From: Lachnospiraceae bacterium
Lineage (GTDB): Bacteria > Bacillota > Clostridia > Lachnospirales > Lachnospiraceae
DNA length: 64,000 nt
NCBI GenBank assembly: GCA_910574805.1
Contig: CAJTCV010000002.1
Span: forward strand, 1-64,000
Reading direction: 5' to 3'
In this document: in pieces, positions 24,178-33,637 of the stretch
Layout: every line of letters begins with the position of its first letter
Position numbering within the stretch: the stretch's first letter is position 1
The notes under the pieces: generated by a model
Seen by the model: the letters and a program-made list of their open reading frames with translations, nothing else
Databases searched by the model: none
What the model was told of the DNA's origin: nothing
Program-made: the position numbers and the translations under genes

Positions 24178-24345
24178 ACATATGGGTGGCAAATGACGTG
24201 CAAACGGTTCCCAAAGGGCCATTATATGTGAGATACCTGCAGAAAGGAGTATTGCAGCCGCAGGATTAGAGACAGGGAGCTTTTTGAACATATTACTGAA
24301 CCTGCTGATTTTTGGGAAAAAAATGAAAGGTAAAAGGCTTTGCTG
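24178..24345 (+). pseudogene. CooC cluster remnant
   Basis: Two fragments matching the operon at 18.4-19.4 kb are fused: VANDVQTVPKGP (start of the small ORF at 18418) and, from about 24229, CEIPAERSIAAAGL (CooC3 C-terminus, CEIPAEKSIASAGL). DNA identity is visible (GTGAGATACCTGCAGAAA in both). Stops occur shortly after. This is a decayed partial duplicate of the CooC3 region. Confidence 0.65.
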
Positions 24346-24475
24346 TCCAGGTTAAATAGAACATATTCATGATATCTTTATATTGTAATTGCAGTTATAT
24401 AAAGTACATGATATGTTATTATGGAAAGAGATATTATAATTACAGGCAGTAATAAAGAGAGAAGGTGCACAGGAT

Positions 24476-25180
24476 ATGATACATATTGCTATAGTGGAAG
24501 ACGAGCCATTGTATGTGCAGCAGCTTCAGCAGTTTGTCAAACATTATGAAGAAGAACGGAAGAAACAGATAAAGATAACCATCTTTTCAGACGGGGAAGA
24601 CATTACAGAAAATTATAAGGGAGATTTTGATATCATTCTTATGGACATCCAGATGCGGTTTATGGATGGTATGACTGCGGCGGAGAAAATACGGGCACTG
24701 GATCATGAAGTAATCATCATGTTCATCACCAACATGACCCAATACGCAGTAAAAGGGTATGAAGTAGACGCCATGGATTATGTGTTAAAACCGGTAGAGT
24801 ATTTTGCATTTTCCCAAAAGCTGGATAAAGCCATAGGACGGCTGAAAAAACAGGAGGAACCCTGCATCATGGTTCCGACCGCAGACGGGGTTCAGAAGTT
24901 AATGGTATCTGATATCTACTACATCGAAAGCCAGGGACACAATGCCAGATACCGGACGACAAAGGGGGATTTTCTGTCGAGGGCAGCGCTGAAAGAACTG
25001 GAGGGATCCGTAGAAAAACATGGATTTTTCCGCTGTGGGAAAGGCTATCTGGTCAATATGCGCCGGGTAGACGGTGTTTCCGGGAATGACTGCGTCGTAT
25101 TTGGAGAGAAGATTCCGATCAGTCGGATGAAGAAAAAGGCGTTTATGGAATGTCTGATCCGGTACATGAATGAGGGGTAA
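24476..25180 (+). CDS. LytTR-family response regulator (AgrA/VirR type)
   Basis: 234 residues. Receiver domain with phospho-acceptor D57 (FDIILMDIQMRFMDG), acidic pocket VEDE (7-10), T/S and K switch residues (FITNMTQYA, VLKPVEY). C-terminal LytTR DNA-binding domain from about 130 (VSDIYYIESQGHNARYRTTKG, FFRCGKGYLVNMRRVDG). GAAGGTG upstream of ATG. Transcribed together with the GHKL kinase directly downstream. The nearest candidate targets are the two glycosidase genes. Such systems often sense peptides. Confidence 0.9.
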   Translation: MIHIAIVEDEPLYVQQLQQFVKHYEEERKKQIKITIFSDGEDITENYKGDFDIILMDIQMRFMDGMTAAEKIRALDHEVIIMFITNMTQYAVKGYEVDAMDYVLKPVEYFAFSQKLDKAIGRLKKQEEPCIMVPTADGVQKLMVSDIYYIESQGHNARYRTTKGDFLSRAALKELEGSVEKHGFFRCGKGYLVNMRRVDGVSGNDCVVFGEKIPISRMKKKAFMECLIRYMNEG

Positions 25181-25184
25181 GGAG

Positions 25185-26492
25185 ATGGAATTCTATCAGG
25201 ATATACCAAGGATCTGTACGGCGATTGCCGAGTGGGGAGCCTGCGCGGCATATTTGTATCTGCTCAAAATAGAAAAAATGAAGTCCGTTTCTTTTTGGTT
25301 GGTCAGCAGCCTTGTTCTGGCGGTTCAGATTGTATTTTTGGTGGCTACTGCCAACGTTCCGATTATTTTCTGGAACCCCTGTATGGCCGCAGCCGCAGGC
25401 ATTATGTTTTTCTATCTGCTGTGGGGCGGGGAGATGTCTCTGTATGGCGCATGGTACTGCTGTGCGAGAGCTTTTTTGCTGGCGGAATTTACGGCTTCTT
25501 TGGACTGGCAGATATTCACCTTCTTCCAGGCAGGCGGCTATGGGTGTCTTTGGCTGCAGATTCTCCTGTTTGCGCTCATCTATTTTGCCTGTTTTTGGCT
25601 TACGATCCGCCTGGAACGTCCGTTTCTGACGCAGGAATATATCCGGCAGCTGACCGTAAAAGAGGGGCTGGCGGCAACGGGCATTGTAGTTTGTATTTTT
25701 GCTTTCAGCAATCTGAGCTTTATATACAGCGGCATCCCTTTTACCAGTGATTTCCGGGCAGACATTTTTACCATCCGGACGCTGGTTGATTTTGGGGGAA
25801 TGATGGTTCTGTATGTGTATCAGAGCCGGATTTGTGAATATATCGCAGAACATGAATTGTCTTCCATGAATGCAGTTCTGAAGAGTCAGTATGACCAGTA
25901 CCGCAATTTTCAGGACAGCCTGGATTTGATTCATCTGAAATATCATGATCTGAAACATCAGATTACTGCGCTTCGGGCGGAAACGGACGAGGAACGGCGC
26001 AGGAAATGGCTGGATGCCATGGAGGAAGAGGTCCATGCCTTTGAAACCATGAATAAAACCGGAAACCAGGTACTGGACACGCTTCTTGCCGCAAAAGCCT
26101 TTCACTGCAGAAAGCACAACATACAGATTACCTGTGTCGCAGATGGAAAACTGCTGGATTTCATGCATGTGACCGATATCTGCTCCATGTTCGGCAATGC
26201 CCTGGATAATGCCATTGAGCATGTAATTATGCTTCCAGAAGAAGAAAAAAGGCTGATTCATGTGTCGGTTTCCGCAAAAAAGAGTTTTGTTTTTATAAAA
26301 ATAGAAAATTATTGTGAAGAAGAAATCGTAAAAGACGAAAACCGGCTGATTGCTACTACAAAAGCGGACAGAAAAAATCATGGTTTTGGGCTTCGCAGCA
26401 TCTATGCTGCAGCTGAAAAATATGGAGGCAGTGCGGATATTTCACAGGAAAATAACTGGTTTGAATTAAAGATTTTAATGCCCAGAGACTGA
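25185..26492 (+). CDS. GHKL sensor histidine kinase (AgrC/VirS type)
   Basis: 435 residues from ATG 25185 (GAGGGG seven bases upstream). The first ~200 residues form six or so hydrophobic helices of an AgrC-type sensor. The phospho-acceptor region is HLKYHDLKHQITAL, and the ATP-binding domain has N-box FGNALDNAIEHV and G-box NHGFGLRSI. Four bases after the regulator's stop. Probably phosphorylates that regulator. No peptide-precursor gene was found nearby. Confidence 0.9.
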   Translation: MEFYQDIPRICTAIAEWGACAAYLYLLKIEKMKSVSFWLVSSLVLAVQIVFLVATANVPIIFWNPCMAAAAGIMFFYLLWGGEMSLYGAWYCCARAFLLAEFTASLDWQIFTFFQAGGYGCLWLQILLFALIYFACFWLTIRLERPFLTQEYIRQLTVKEGLAATGIVVCIFAFSNLSFIYSGIPFTSDFRADIFTIRTLVDFGGMMVLYVYQSRICEYIAEHELSSMNAVLKSQYDQYRNFQDSLDLIHLKYHDLKHQITALRAETDEERRRKWLDAMEEEVHAFETMNKTGNQVLDTLLAAKAFHCRKHNIQITCVADGKLLDFMHVTDICSMFGNALDNAIEHVIMLPEEEKRLIHVSVSAKKSFVFIKIENYCEEEIVKDENRLIATTKADRKNHGFGLRSIYAAAEKYGGSADISQENNWFELKILMPRD

Positions 26493-26515
26493 TGCAGCCT
26501 CTGGGTTTTTGTTTT
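26481..26515 (+). terminator. Terminator after kinase gene
   Basis: CCCAGAG pairs with CTCTGGG, followed by TTTTTGTTTT. The stem overlaps the stop codon. Confidence 0.8.
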
Positions 26516-26693
26516 CATCCGGCCTGCAGAGAAAAAGAGAGCTGCATTTCATGCCGTATATCTGCATCTTATGCCAAAGCACGCACAAAACAGGAATAAG
26601 TGATATAGTAACTTCACTGAATAAAAAGCAGCCGGGAACTGGCCAGACGGATGCGGATGAAAACGAAAAGAAATGAGATCAGGAGGAGAAGAA

Positions 26694-29555
26694 ATGATCA
26701 GTGTTGAAATGGAAGATGTCCTTGCCGTCCTTCAGCTGTGCAAACCCTATATTATAGGAATCATAACCGCACTGGTGGTTGGCATCGCAGCAATGGTTAC
26801 AAGCCGTAACATGTCTAAAAGCCGGAAATTTCTGGTGAGAGGAGAAGCCGCAGTGTCCGTGCTGCTGGCAATCGTGATTTGCGTAAATATGATCTGTTTT
26901 GGGCCGATGTCTACACTGATTGGCCTGGCCATGGGTAATGGAACTCTAAACGAGGAAACGAATGCAGAAGCTGCAAAAACAGCAGAAGAGATTATGGAAG
27001 AGGGAATTGTCCTTCTGGAAAATGACGGACTTCTTCCTTTGGACGGAGTAGAGAACCTGAACCTGTTTGGTTGGGAATCCATCAATCCGGCCTATGGGGG
27101 AGCCGGCTCCGGCGGCATCAATGATCTGTACGAAATCGTGAGTCTGACAAAAGGATTGGAAAATGCAGGATTTGCAGTGAACCAGGAGTTGGTTGATTTC
27201 TATAACAGTTATGGTTCCGACAAGCCGGAGATGTCGATCCAGAAGCAAAGCTGGACACTGCCGGAGCCGACAGCGACTTCTTACAGTGAAGAATTACTGC
27301 AGAACGCCAGAGATTTTTCCGATGTGGCAGTCATTGTGCTTTCCCGAAAAGCGGGAGAAGGCCATAATGACATTCCTATGGATGTAAGCAGGGCATCTTA
27401 TGACGATAATTCAACAGAATACAAAGATTTTCCAGATGGAGAGCATTATCTGACTCTCTCTCAAACAGAAAAAGATATGGTGGAACTGGTCTGCTCCAAT
27501 TTTGAAGAGGTTGTCGTTCTTTATAACGGCGCCAACCAGTTTGAACTTGGGTTTGTGGACGAATATGAATCCATCAAAGCAGTGGTGTGGTGCCCCGGAA
27601 CCGGAAATGTGGGATTCAATGCCCTGGGGAAGATCTTCCGTGGAGAGATCAGTCCATCCGGAAGGACGCCGGATACCTTTATGTACGATATGACTGCAGC
27701 GCCCTGGTGGAACAATGGAGAGAAAAGAGATTATTCTAATCTGGCAGACTTGGCGGTGGAGGGCATGAACGCCGGAACGCCCCAGATATATGCACCCTCT
27801 TTCACGAATTATGTAGAAGGAATCTATGTAGGCTATCGTTTTTATGAAACTGCGGCGGAAGAAGGCATCCTGGACTACGACAAGGCTGTGCAGTATCCCT
27901 TTGGCTATGGCTTAAGTTATACTACATTTGAACAGAAGATGGGAGAACTGAAAGAACAGGACGGAGAGCTTTCCGTAGATGTAACCGTGACCAACACCGG
28001 AAATACTGCAGGCAAGGATGTGGTGGAACTTTATTACCATCCGCCTTATACCAATGGGGGAATTGAAAAGGCGTCCGTGAATCTGGCAGATTTTGCAAAG
28101 ACCGATCTGCTGGAGCCGGGCGAGTCCCAGACAATAACCGTGACGGTTGCCATCGAAGATATGGCTTCCTATGATTACCAGAAAGAAAAAGCCTATGTGT
28201 TGGAAGAAGGAGAATATCTGTTGTCTGTCAACAGCGATTCCCATACCATTCTGGATCAGAAAACCTATACGGTTGACCAGACAATCGTCTATCATGGAGA
28301 TAACAAAAGAGCATCTGACGAAATAGCGGCAGTGAATGTATTTGAAGATGCGGCAGGCGATGTGACCTACCTGTCCAGAGCAGATGGATTCGCAAATCTG
28401 GCAGAAGCAACGAAAGCTCCGGTTACAACAGAGTTGGAAGAACCTTATGTGTCAGAATACCATCTGAACAGCAATTTTGATAAACGGACGTATCTGAATG
28501 ACAATGACACTATGCCTGTTACCGGCGCGAAAAACGGTATGAAACTGGCTGACCTGAGAGGAGCGGATTATGACGATCCAAGGTGGGAAACGCTTCTGGA
28601 TCAGCTGACAGTAGACGAGATGGCGGAGATGATCGCCATGGCAGGATATCAGACCGGAGCCATGGAGTCGGTAGGGAAAGTGGGAACCCTGGATTTTGAC
28701 GGACCGGCGGCCATCAACAATAATTTTACCGGTGTGGGTTCCATGGGATTCCCCATTGAGGTAGTGATTGCCTCGACCTGGAACAAGGAGATGGCAAAGG
28801 CATGGGGAGAGAGCATGGGCAAGATGAGTCAGGAAATGGGCGCCCACGGCTGGTATGCACCAGGCATGAATACCCACAGAACGCCCTTTGGCGCCCGCAA
28901 TTATGAGTATTTTTCCGAGGACGGCGTACTGGCCGGACAGATGGGTGCAAACGCCGTGGCCGGAGCTATGGAATATGGAGTATATTCTTACATCAAGCAT
29001 TACGCCCTGTATGAAGGCAACGGAAAAATGGTAAGCGTGTGGTCCAACGAGCAGGCTATCCGTGAGATTTACTTAAAGCCTTTTGAGATTTCTGTAAAAG
29101 AGGGCGGAGCTAATGCCGTTATGGTTTCCTGGAGTTTTCTGGGACATAAGTGGACTGGAGAAAACAGCGGCCTTTTAAATACGGTTCTCCGGGATGAATG
29201 GGGATTCCGCGGAATGGCGCTGACCGATTTCTTCCGCAACAACGGACATGGTTTTATGAACGCAGATGCTGCTTTGGCAAACGGCGTGGATGCCATGCTC
29301 TCTACCTTTGACGGAGAGGAAAACAATGTGGCAGACCCCAGCCATCCCACTTCGGTTCTTCAGATGCGAGGCGCCTGCAAAAATGTCATGTATACGGTAG
29401 TAAGCAGCTGGGCCTATGACGGCGATAACGTAAATGTGAGCATGGAAGGCTGGAAAAAGGCGGCAATCGCTGTGGATGCAGTTCTGGCTCTGGGACTGCT
29501 GGCTCTGGAAATTGTTATCATAAAAGGATATCAAAAACGGAAAAAAGAAATGTAA
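26694..29555 (+). CDS. Membrane-anchored, circularly permuted GH3 beta-glycosidase
   Basis: 953 residues from ATG 26694 (AGGAGG). One membrane helix near the N-terminus (IGIITALVVGIAAMVTS, then a second at VLLAIVICVNMICF) and one at the extreme C-terminus (VDAVLALGLLALEIVIIKGY) anchor it. The domain order is reversed against standard GH3: the alpha/beta sandwich (EGIVLLENDGLLPL, NLFGW) comes first, then the fibronectin-III-like part, then the TIM barrel (MNTHRTPFGARNYEYFSEDG, KHYALYEGN). The nucleophile is D845 in MALTDFF. Permuted GH3 enzymes are known from rumen Clostridia. Likely cell-surface hydrolysis of beta-linked glycans or saponins. Confidence 0.85.
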   Translation: MISVEMEDVLAVLQLCKPYIIGIITALVVGIAAMVTSRNMSKSRKFLVRGEAAVSVLLAIVICVNMICFGPMSTLIGLAMGNGTLNEETNAEAAKTAEEIMEEGIVLLENDGLLPLDGVENLNLFGWESINPAYGGAGSGGINDLYEIVSLTKGLENAGFAVNQELVDFYNSYGSDKPEMSIQKQSWTLPEPTATSYSEELLQNARDFSDVAVIVLSRKAGEGHNDIPMDVSRASYDDNSTEYKDFPDGEHYLTLSQTEKDMVELVCSNFEEVVVLYNGANQFELGFVDEYESIKAVVWCPGTGNVGFNALGKIFRGEISPSGRTPDTFMYDMTAAPWWNNGEKRDYSNLADLAVEGMNAGTPQIYAPSFTNYVEGIYVGYRFYETAAEEGILDYDKAVQYPFGYGLSYTTFEQKMGELKEQDGELSVDVTVTNTGNTAGKDVVELYYHPPYTNGGIEKASVNLADFAKTDLLEPGESQTITVTVAIEDMASYDYQKEKAYVLEEGEYLLSVNSDSHTILDQKTYTVDQTIVYHGDNKRASDEIAAVNVFEDAAGDVTYLSRADGFANLAEATKAPVTTELEEPYVSEYHLNSNFDKRTYLNDNDTMPVTGAKNGMKLADLRGADYDDPRWETLLDQLTVDEMAEMIAMAGYQTGAMESVGKVGTLDFDGPAAINNNFTGVGSMGFPIEVVIASTWNKEMAKAWGESMGKMSQEMGAHGWYAPGMNTHRTPFGARNYEYFSEDGVLAGQMGANAVAGAMEYGVYSYIKHYALYEGNGKMVSVWSNEQAIREIYLKPFEISVKEGGANAVMVSWSFLGHKWTGENSGLLNTVLRDEWGFRGMALTDFFRNNGHGFMNADAALANGVDAMLSTFDGEENNVADPSHPTSVLQMRGACKNVMYTVVSSWAYDGDNVNVSMEGWKKAAIAVDAVLALGLLALEIVIIKGYQKRKKEM

Positions 29556-29563
29556 AATGGATT

Positions 29564-29589
29564 CTGCGGGCGGGTACGCCTGCCCGCAG
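29564..29589. other. GC-rich hairpin between the two GH3 genes
   Basis: CTGCGGGCGGG pairs with CCTGCCCGCAG around TACG. There is no T-run, so it is more likely an mRNA processing or stability hairpin than a terminator. Confidence 0.5.
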
Positions 29590-29619
29590 TCCCAGGTGAT
29601 GAGAGAAGGGGAGAGGAAG

Positions 29620-32040
29620 ATGAAACACAAAGAGCTTATCGATCAGATGACACTGGAAGAAAAAGCTGCAATTTTAAGCGGCCGGACGGTCTGGGAAACA
29701 CGGGAAGTGAAACGTCTTGGAATCTCTTCCATTTTCCTGTCTGACGGGCCGCACGGAATCCGCAAGCAGGCGGGAGCCGGCGATCACCTGGGGCTGAATG
29801 CTTCTCTGGAAGCAACCTGTTTTCCCACGGCGGCGACGGTGGCCAACAGTTGGAATGAACAGCTGGGAGAAGAGATCGGGGAAGCTCTGGGAGAGGAGGC
29901 CCAAGCCATGGAGGTGAATGTACTTCTTGGTCCGGGATTAAATATCAAAAGAAGTCCTTTGTGCGGACGTAATTTTGAGTATTTTTCCGAAGATCCTTAT
30001 CTGTCCGGCAAGATGGCAGCCGCCTATGTAAGAGGAATCCAGAAAAAGGGCGTCTATGCCTGCCTGAAGCATTTTGCGGCCAACAGCCAGGAACTGCGGC
30101 GTATGTCCATGGATTCTGTGGTGGATGAGCGGGCGCTGCGGGAGATTTATCTCACCGGATTTGAGATTGCTGTCAAAGAAGGCCATGCCAAATCCATTAT
30201 GAGCAGTTACAATAAGATCAACGGCGTCTATGCCAATGAAGACCGGCATCTGCTGAAAGAGATCCTTCGTGACGAGTGGGGATTTGACGGTTTCGTGGTG
30301 ACAGACTGGGGCGGGAGCAATGACCATGTAAAAGGTGTGGAAGCCGGCTCCAATCTGGAGATGCCCGCCCCCGGCCTGGACTCCGCCAGGGAGATTCTGC
30401 GGGCAGTGGAGAATCAAACACTGGATACGGAAGAATTGGATGCGTGTGTGGACGATCTGCTGGACGCCATTCTGACGTTGAAAAAATCGGCTCTGCCGGA
30501 TGCCGGTTTTGACCAGGAAGCTCATCACAGACTGGCAAAAAAAGCAGCCGTGGAAAGTGCGGTGCTTCTGAAGAATGAGGGGAATATTCTTCCTTTGAAA
30601 TCAAAGACAAAGACAGCTCTGATTGGCGACTTTGTATTTACGCCCAGATACCAGGGCGCCGGTTCTTCTATGGTGAATCCTACGAAAGTAGAGGCACTGG
30701 CACAGACTGTAGAGAATTATCATCTGCAGGTGGTCGGCATGGCCAGGGGCTGCCAGCGAAACGGCGAACCGGATGAAGAACAGTTGAAAGAAGCGGTAGA
30801 GCTGGCAAAAAAGGCGGATGTGGTCATTTATGCCTTTGGGCTGGATGAGCTCAGCGAATCCGAGGGACTGGACCGGAGCCATATGCGAATACCGGAAAAT
30901 CAGATCCGGCTTTTAAAAGAACTGTATCAGGTAAATCCCAATATTGTGGGGATTTTAAGCGGAGGTTCCGCAGTAGAAATGCCCTGGCATACCTGCTGTA
31001 AAGCAATCCTGCACGGATATCTCACCGGTCAGGCAGGCGCAGGCGCTCTTTTGGATCTGCTGACAGGAAAAGCCAATCCATCCGGGCGCTTAAATGAAAC
31101 CTATCCGCTGCGCTATGAAGATACGCCGGCTTTCCACTATTTCCCCAGTAAGGAGCGTACTGCGGAGTACAGGGAAAGTATCTATGTGGGATATCGTTAT
31201 TACGATACGGCAAAGGCAGCGGTACAATATCCCTTTGGTCATGGACTTTCTTATACAGAATTTGCATATTCCAATCTGAAGGTAACGGCAGAAGGCGTCA
31301 CGCTCACTGTCACAAATACCGGGGAGATGGACGGAGCCGAGGTGGTACAGGTGTATGTGGGACTGCCGGGGGCAGAAGTATTCCGCCCGGAGAAGGAATT
31401 GAAGGGATTTGTCAAGATCTTTTTGAAAAAGGGAGAAAGCCGGGAAGTTTCCATCTCCTTTGATAACAAAACCTTTCGTTACTGGAATGAGAAGACCGGC
31501 GGATGGGAGACGGAGGGCGGTTCTTACCGCATTATGGTGGGAGCCAGCGTAATGGATATCCGTCTGACCGGGAGCGTCAGCATAACAGGCACAACTAAAA
31601 CGAACCCATGCACAAAGGAAGAACTGCCTTCTTACTATACCGGAAAAATTCGTCAGGTAGAAGATGCAGAATATACAAAGCTCTTAGGGCGTCCCATTCC
31701 GGACGGAAGCTGGAGCGGAGAACTGGGACGAAATGACGCCATCTGTCAGATGTATTACGCAAAAAGCTGGCTGGCCAGAGCGATATACCGTCGGTTGACT
31801 GCCATGAAGAAAAAAAGTGAAGCAAAGGGAAAGCCGGATCTGAATATCCTGTTTATTTACAATATGCCTTTTAGGGGCATCGCAAAGATGACAAACGGAG
31901 CGGTCAGCATGGAAATGGTGGATGGAATGGTACTGGCAGTCAACGGGCATCTTTTCCGGGGACTTGGAAAAATCATAGGCGGTTATTTCCGAAACGCCAG
32001 AGCCAACAGAGCATATGAGAAAAGGTTAAAGACAGAATAG
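29620..32040 (+). CDS. Glycoside hydrolase family 3, standard order (beta-glucosidase-like)
   Basis: 806 residues starting at ATG 29620 (GGGGAGAGG upstream). Standard order: TIM barrel with NIKRSPLCGRNFEYFSEDP, KHFAANSQE and nucleophile D229 in FVVTDWGG; alpha/beta sandwich with VLLKNEGNILPL and YRYYDTAKAAVQYPFGHGLSYTEF; then a fibronectin-III domain. An extra ~120-residue C-terminal region (LFIYNMPFRGIAKMTNGAVS) is typical of Lachnospiraceae homologs. No signal peptide, so it is cytoplasmic. Works after the membrane-bound GH3, probably on imported oligosaccharides. Confidence 0.9.
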   Translation: MKHKELIDQMTLEEKAAILSGRTVWETREVKRLGISSIFLSDGPHGIRKQAGAGDHLGLNASLEATCFPTAATVANSWNEQLGEEIGEALGEEAQAMEVNVLLGPGLNIKRSPLCGRNFEYFSEDPYLSGKMAAAYVRGIQKKGVYACLKHFAANSQELRRMSMDSVVDERALREIYLTGFEIAVKEGHAKSIMSSYNKINGVYANEDRHLLKEILRDEWGFDGFVVTDWGGSNDHVKGVEAGSNLEMPAPGLDSAREILRAVENQTLDTEELDACVDDLLDAILTLKKSALPDAGFDQEAHHRLAKKAAVESAVLLKNEGNILPLKSKTKTALIGDFVFTPRYQGAGSSMVNPTKVEALAQTVENYHLQVVGMARGCQRNGEPDEEQLKEAVELAKKADVVIYAFGLDELSESEGLDRSHMRIPENQIRLLKELYQVNPNIVGILSGGSAVEMPWHTCCKAILHGYLTGQAGAGALLDLLTGKANPSGRLNETYPLRYEDTPAFHYFPSKERTAEYRESIYVGYRYYDTAKAAVQYPFGHGLSYTEFAYSNLKVTAEGVTLTVTNTGEMDGAEVVQVYVGLPGAEVFRPEKELKGFVKIFLKKGESREVSISFDNKTFRYWNEKTGGWETEGGSYRIMVGASVMDIRLTGSVSITGTTKTNPCTKEELPSYYTGKIRQVEDAEYTKLLGRPIPDGSWSGELGRNDAICQMYYAKSWLARAIYRRLTAMKKKSEAKGKPDLNILFIYNMPFRGIAKMTNGAVSMEMVDGMVLAVNGHLFRGLGKIIGGYFRNARANRAYEKRLKTE

Positions 32041-32066
32041 AGGAAAAGCAGAAGGCGGGTGGAAAA

Positions 32067-32660
32067 ATGGAAGGAATTGCAGGAAAAGGGAACAGTATCT
32101 GGGGCGGTTTTGCAGGTAAGCATCCAGGACTGGCAAAATGGCTGTATCAGATTTTTTATTTTCTTATATTCAGTATGGGAGTGACGGTATTTCAGTATTT
32201 GGTATTTACTTTTATGCCGGGAATTTTGGGAATGAAATTTGCTGCTGTGGAATTTATGTGGCCCCGGATACCAGTGAAAATTTTGGGAGTGGAATTTACC
32301 TGGAGCCTTCTGGGATATCAGGTATTGAAAGATGCTGCAGGGGCAGTGAAGATCGGAGGCGGCCTGGGCTATTTTATCAGCTATGAAACAGGCTCCTTCC
32401 TGGCTCAGTGCATCAATTTTCCGTTACAGAGAAATATCACGTTCAAAAGTCATGGAAATGTGGTGTATCAGGCGGCGTGGTATCTGATTGCCTGGGTAGT
32501 CATATCCCTGATGTGTAATGGATTTAACAATCTGTGGATGCCCATTGCGGCGGCCTATGTTGGGCCGGCTGTCTATAACATCCTAGTGACAGTCATTACA
32601 GGCGGCGTATCCATGGTCATTTTCTTCTTTGTATTCAAAATAATTTTTCCGGAAGAATGA
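32067..32660 (+). CDS. GtrA-like four-helix membrane protein
   Basis: A 197-residue protein with four predicted membrane helices (WLYQIFYFLIFSMGVTVFQYLVF; GLGYFISYETGSFLAQCINF; AAWYLIAWVVISLMCNGF; PAVYNILVTVITGGVSMVIFFFVF). NFPLQRNITFKSHGN between helices is the GtrA family mark (N-x-x-x-QRxxTF). GtrA proteins move lipid-linked sugars in surface polysaccharide assembly. It follows the GH3 genes by 26 bp in the same direction, so a glycan-related operon is likely. Confidence 0.75.
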   Translation: MEGIAGKGNSIWGGFAGKHPGLAKWLYQIFYFLIFSMGVTVFQYLVFTFMPGILGMKFAAVEFMWPRIPVKILGVEFTWSLLGYQVLKDAAGAVKIGGGLGYFISYETGSFLAQCINFPLQRNITFKSHGNVVYQAAWYLIAWVVISLMCNGFNNLWMPIAAAYVGPAVYNILVTVITGGVSMVIFFFVFKIIFPEE

Positions 32661-33106
32661 TATCCGGATAAGCCACAGCCAGGGACCGGCAGAAAGTCAG
32701 TCTCTGGCTTTGGCAATTTTGTAGCGTTTTTATGCAGGAAGTTTTCCTTTGAGTCCTTCTGAATCTGTGCATAAAAGTCTGATAAAGCAAGCCGGATGTT
32801 GACACCGACTCCGCATTCCGGGTTGGTGTGGGTATCCAGGTGCAATAGCGGCTTTTCTTTTTCCACGGCTTTATAGACCTCTGGCAGAGTGATTTCCGAA
32901 GTTGCTTTTGCAAGCTGCGGGGTTGCCTGCCCTCTGGAGCTTAGGAGTATACAGACAGCTTTTAGCTGTGCCATAATCTGGCGCACGCAGGATGGATTTG
33001 TCTGGATGCTTTTTGAAATATCAGCGCTCGTAATCGTATTACTGTCATGCTGGTGGATAAAGATCATAATGTGTACAGCGTCGCTCAATCGTGTGGAATA
33101 TTTCAT
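32573..33106 (-). CDS. Rrf2-family transcriptional regulator
   Basis: 177 residues from ATG 33106 with GGAGG six bases upstream. The Rrf2 winged-helix is clear (STRLSDAVHIMIFIHQHDSNTITSADISKSIQTNPSCVRQIMAQLK, then ATSEITLPEVYKAVE). The Cys needed for an iron-sulfur cluster is not complete (only CGVGVN), so it may be a YwnA-like cluster-free member. Its last ~30 codons run into the 3' end of the GtrA gene on the other strand, giving an unusual C-terminal extension. The original stop may have been lost. Confidence 0.8.
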   Translation of the reverse strand: MKYSTRLSDAVHIMIFIHQHDSNTITSADISKSIQTNPSCVRQIMAQLKAVCILLSSRGQATPQLAKATSEITLPEVYKAVEKEKPLLHLDTHTNPECGVGVNIRLALSDFYAQIQKDSKENFLHKNATKLPKPETDFLPVPGCGLSGYHSSGKIILNTKKKMTMDTPPVMTVTRML

Positions 33107-33329
33107 TTTGCCTCCTTTTTCTGAATTAACGCTCCTGCAATCTCCCCTAAAAATATATTGATTTTTCAATGTGAGAATCCCTTTTTTGATGTGGGAAGTT
33201 TGAGTAAGATAACTTTTGGTATCATGCGAATAGATATGTTCCCCAAATGAAACTAACATAAAAGTAAATTGTTGATATGTTCCTGTATACGAAGAAAAGC
33301 AGGAAAAGGGAAAGTCAGGTAAGTTGAAC

Positions 33330-33636
33330 GCTGGTTGGCTTTGTGCTATACTTTAATGAGAATGCCGTGATTGCCTTTGTATCCGGGGTGGTTCTGCCAG
33401 AGCCGGAGCATTTCCGGGTGCAGCCCTACCGCTACCTGTTAAAAAGCGCAGACATAGACGAGAGAATGCGGGATATCGGGGAGCTTCTGCTGGAAACGAA
33501 ACGGCGCAGCCGTAGGGAGATGGCGGAAGTGGCCAGCGACGGGGAGGCGCGGCGTGTTCCTGTCGGAAGTATTCTTTACATTGAAAAGACAAAGAGGGGA
33601 AGCCGGCTCACCGTAGAAGCCGGCAAAAGTCTTTGA
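33330..33636 (+). pseudogene. LytTR response regulator remnant
   Basis: Only the end of a receiver domain (FRVQPYRYLLKS) and the start of a LytTR domain (VPVGSILYIEKTKRGSRLTVE) survive. No phospho-acceptor region remains. The fragment sits before a broken GHKL kinase, so a whole two-component pair has decayed. Confidence 0.65.
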
Positions 33637-33637
33637 C

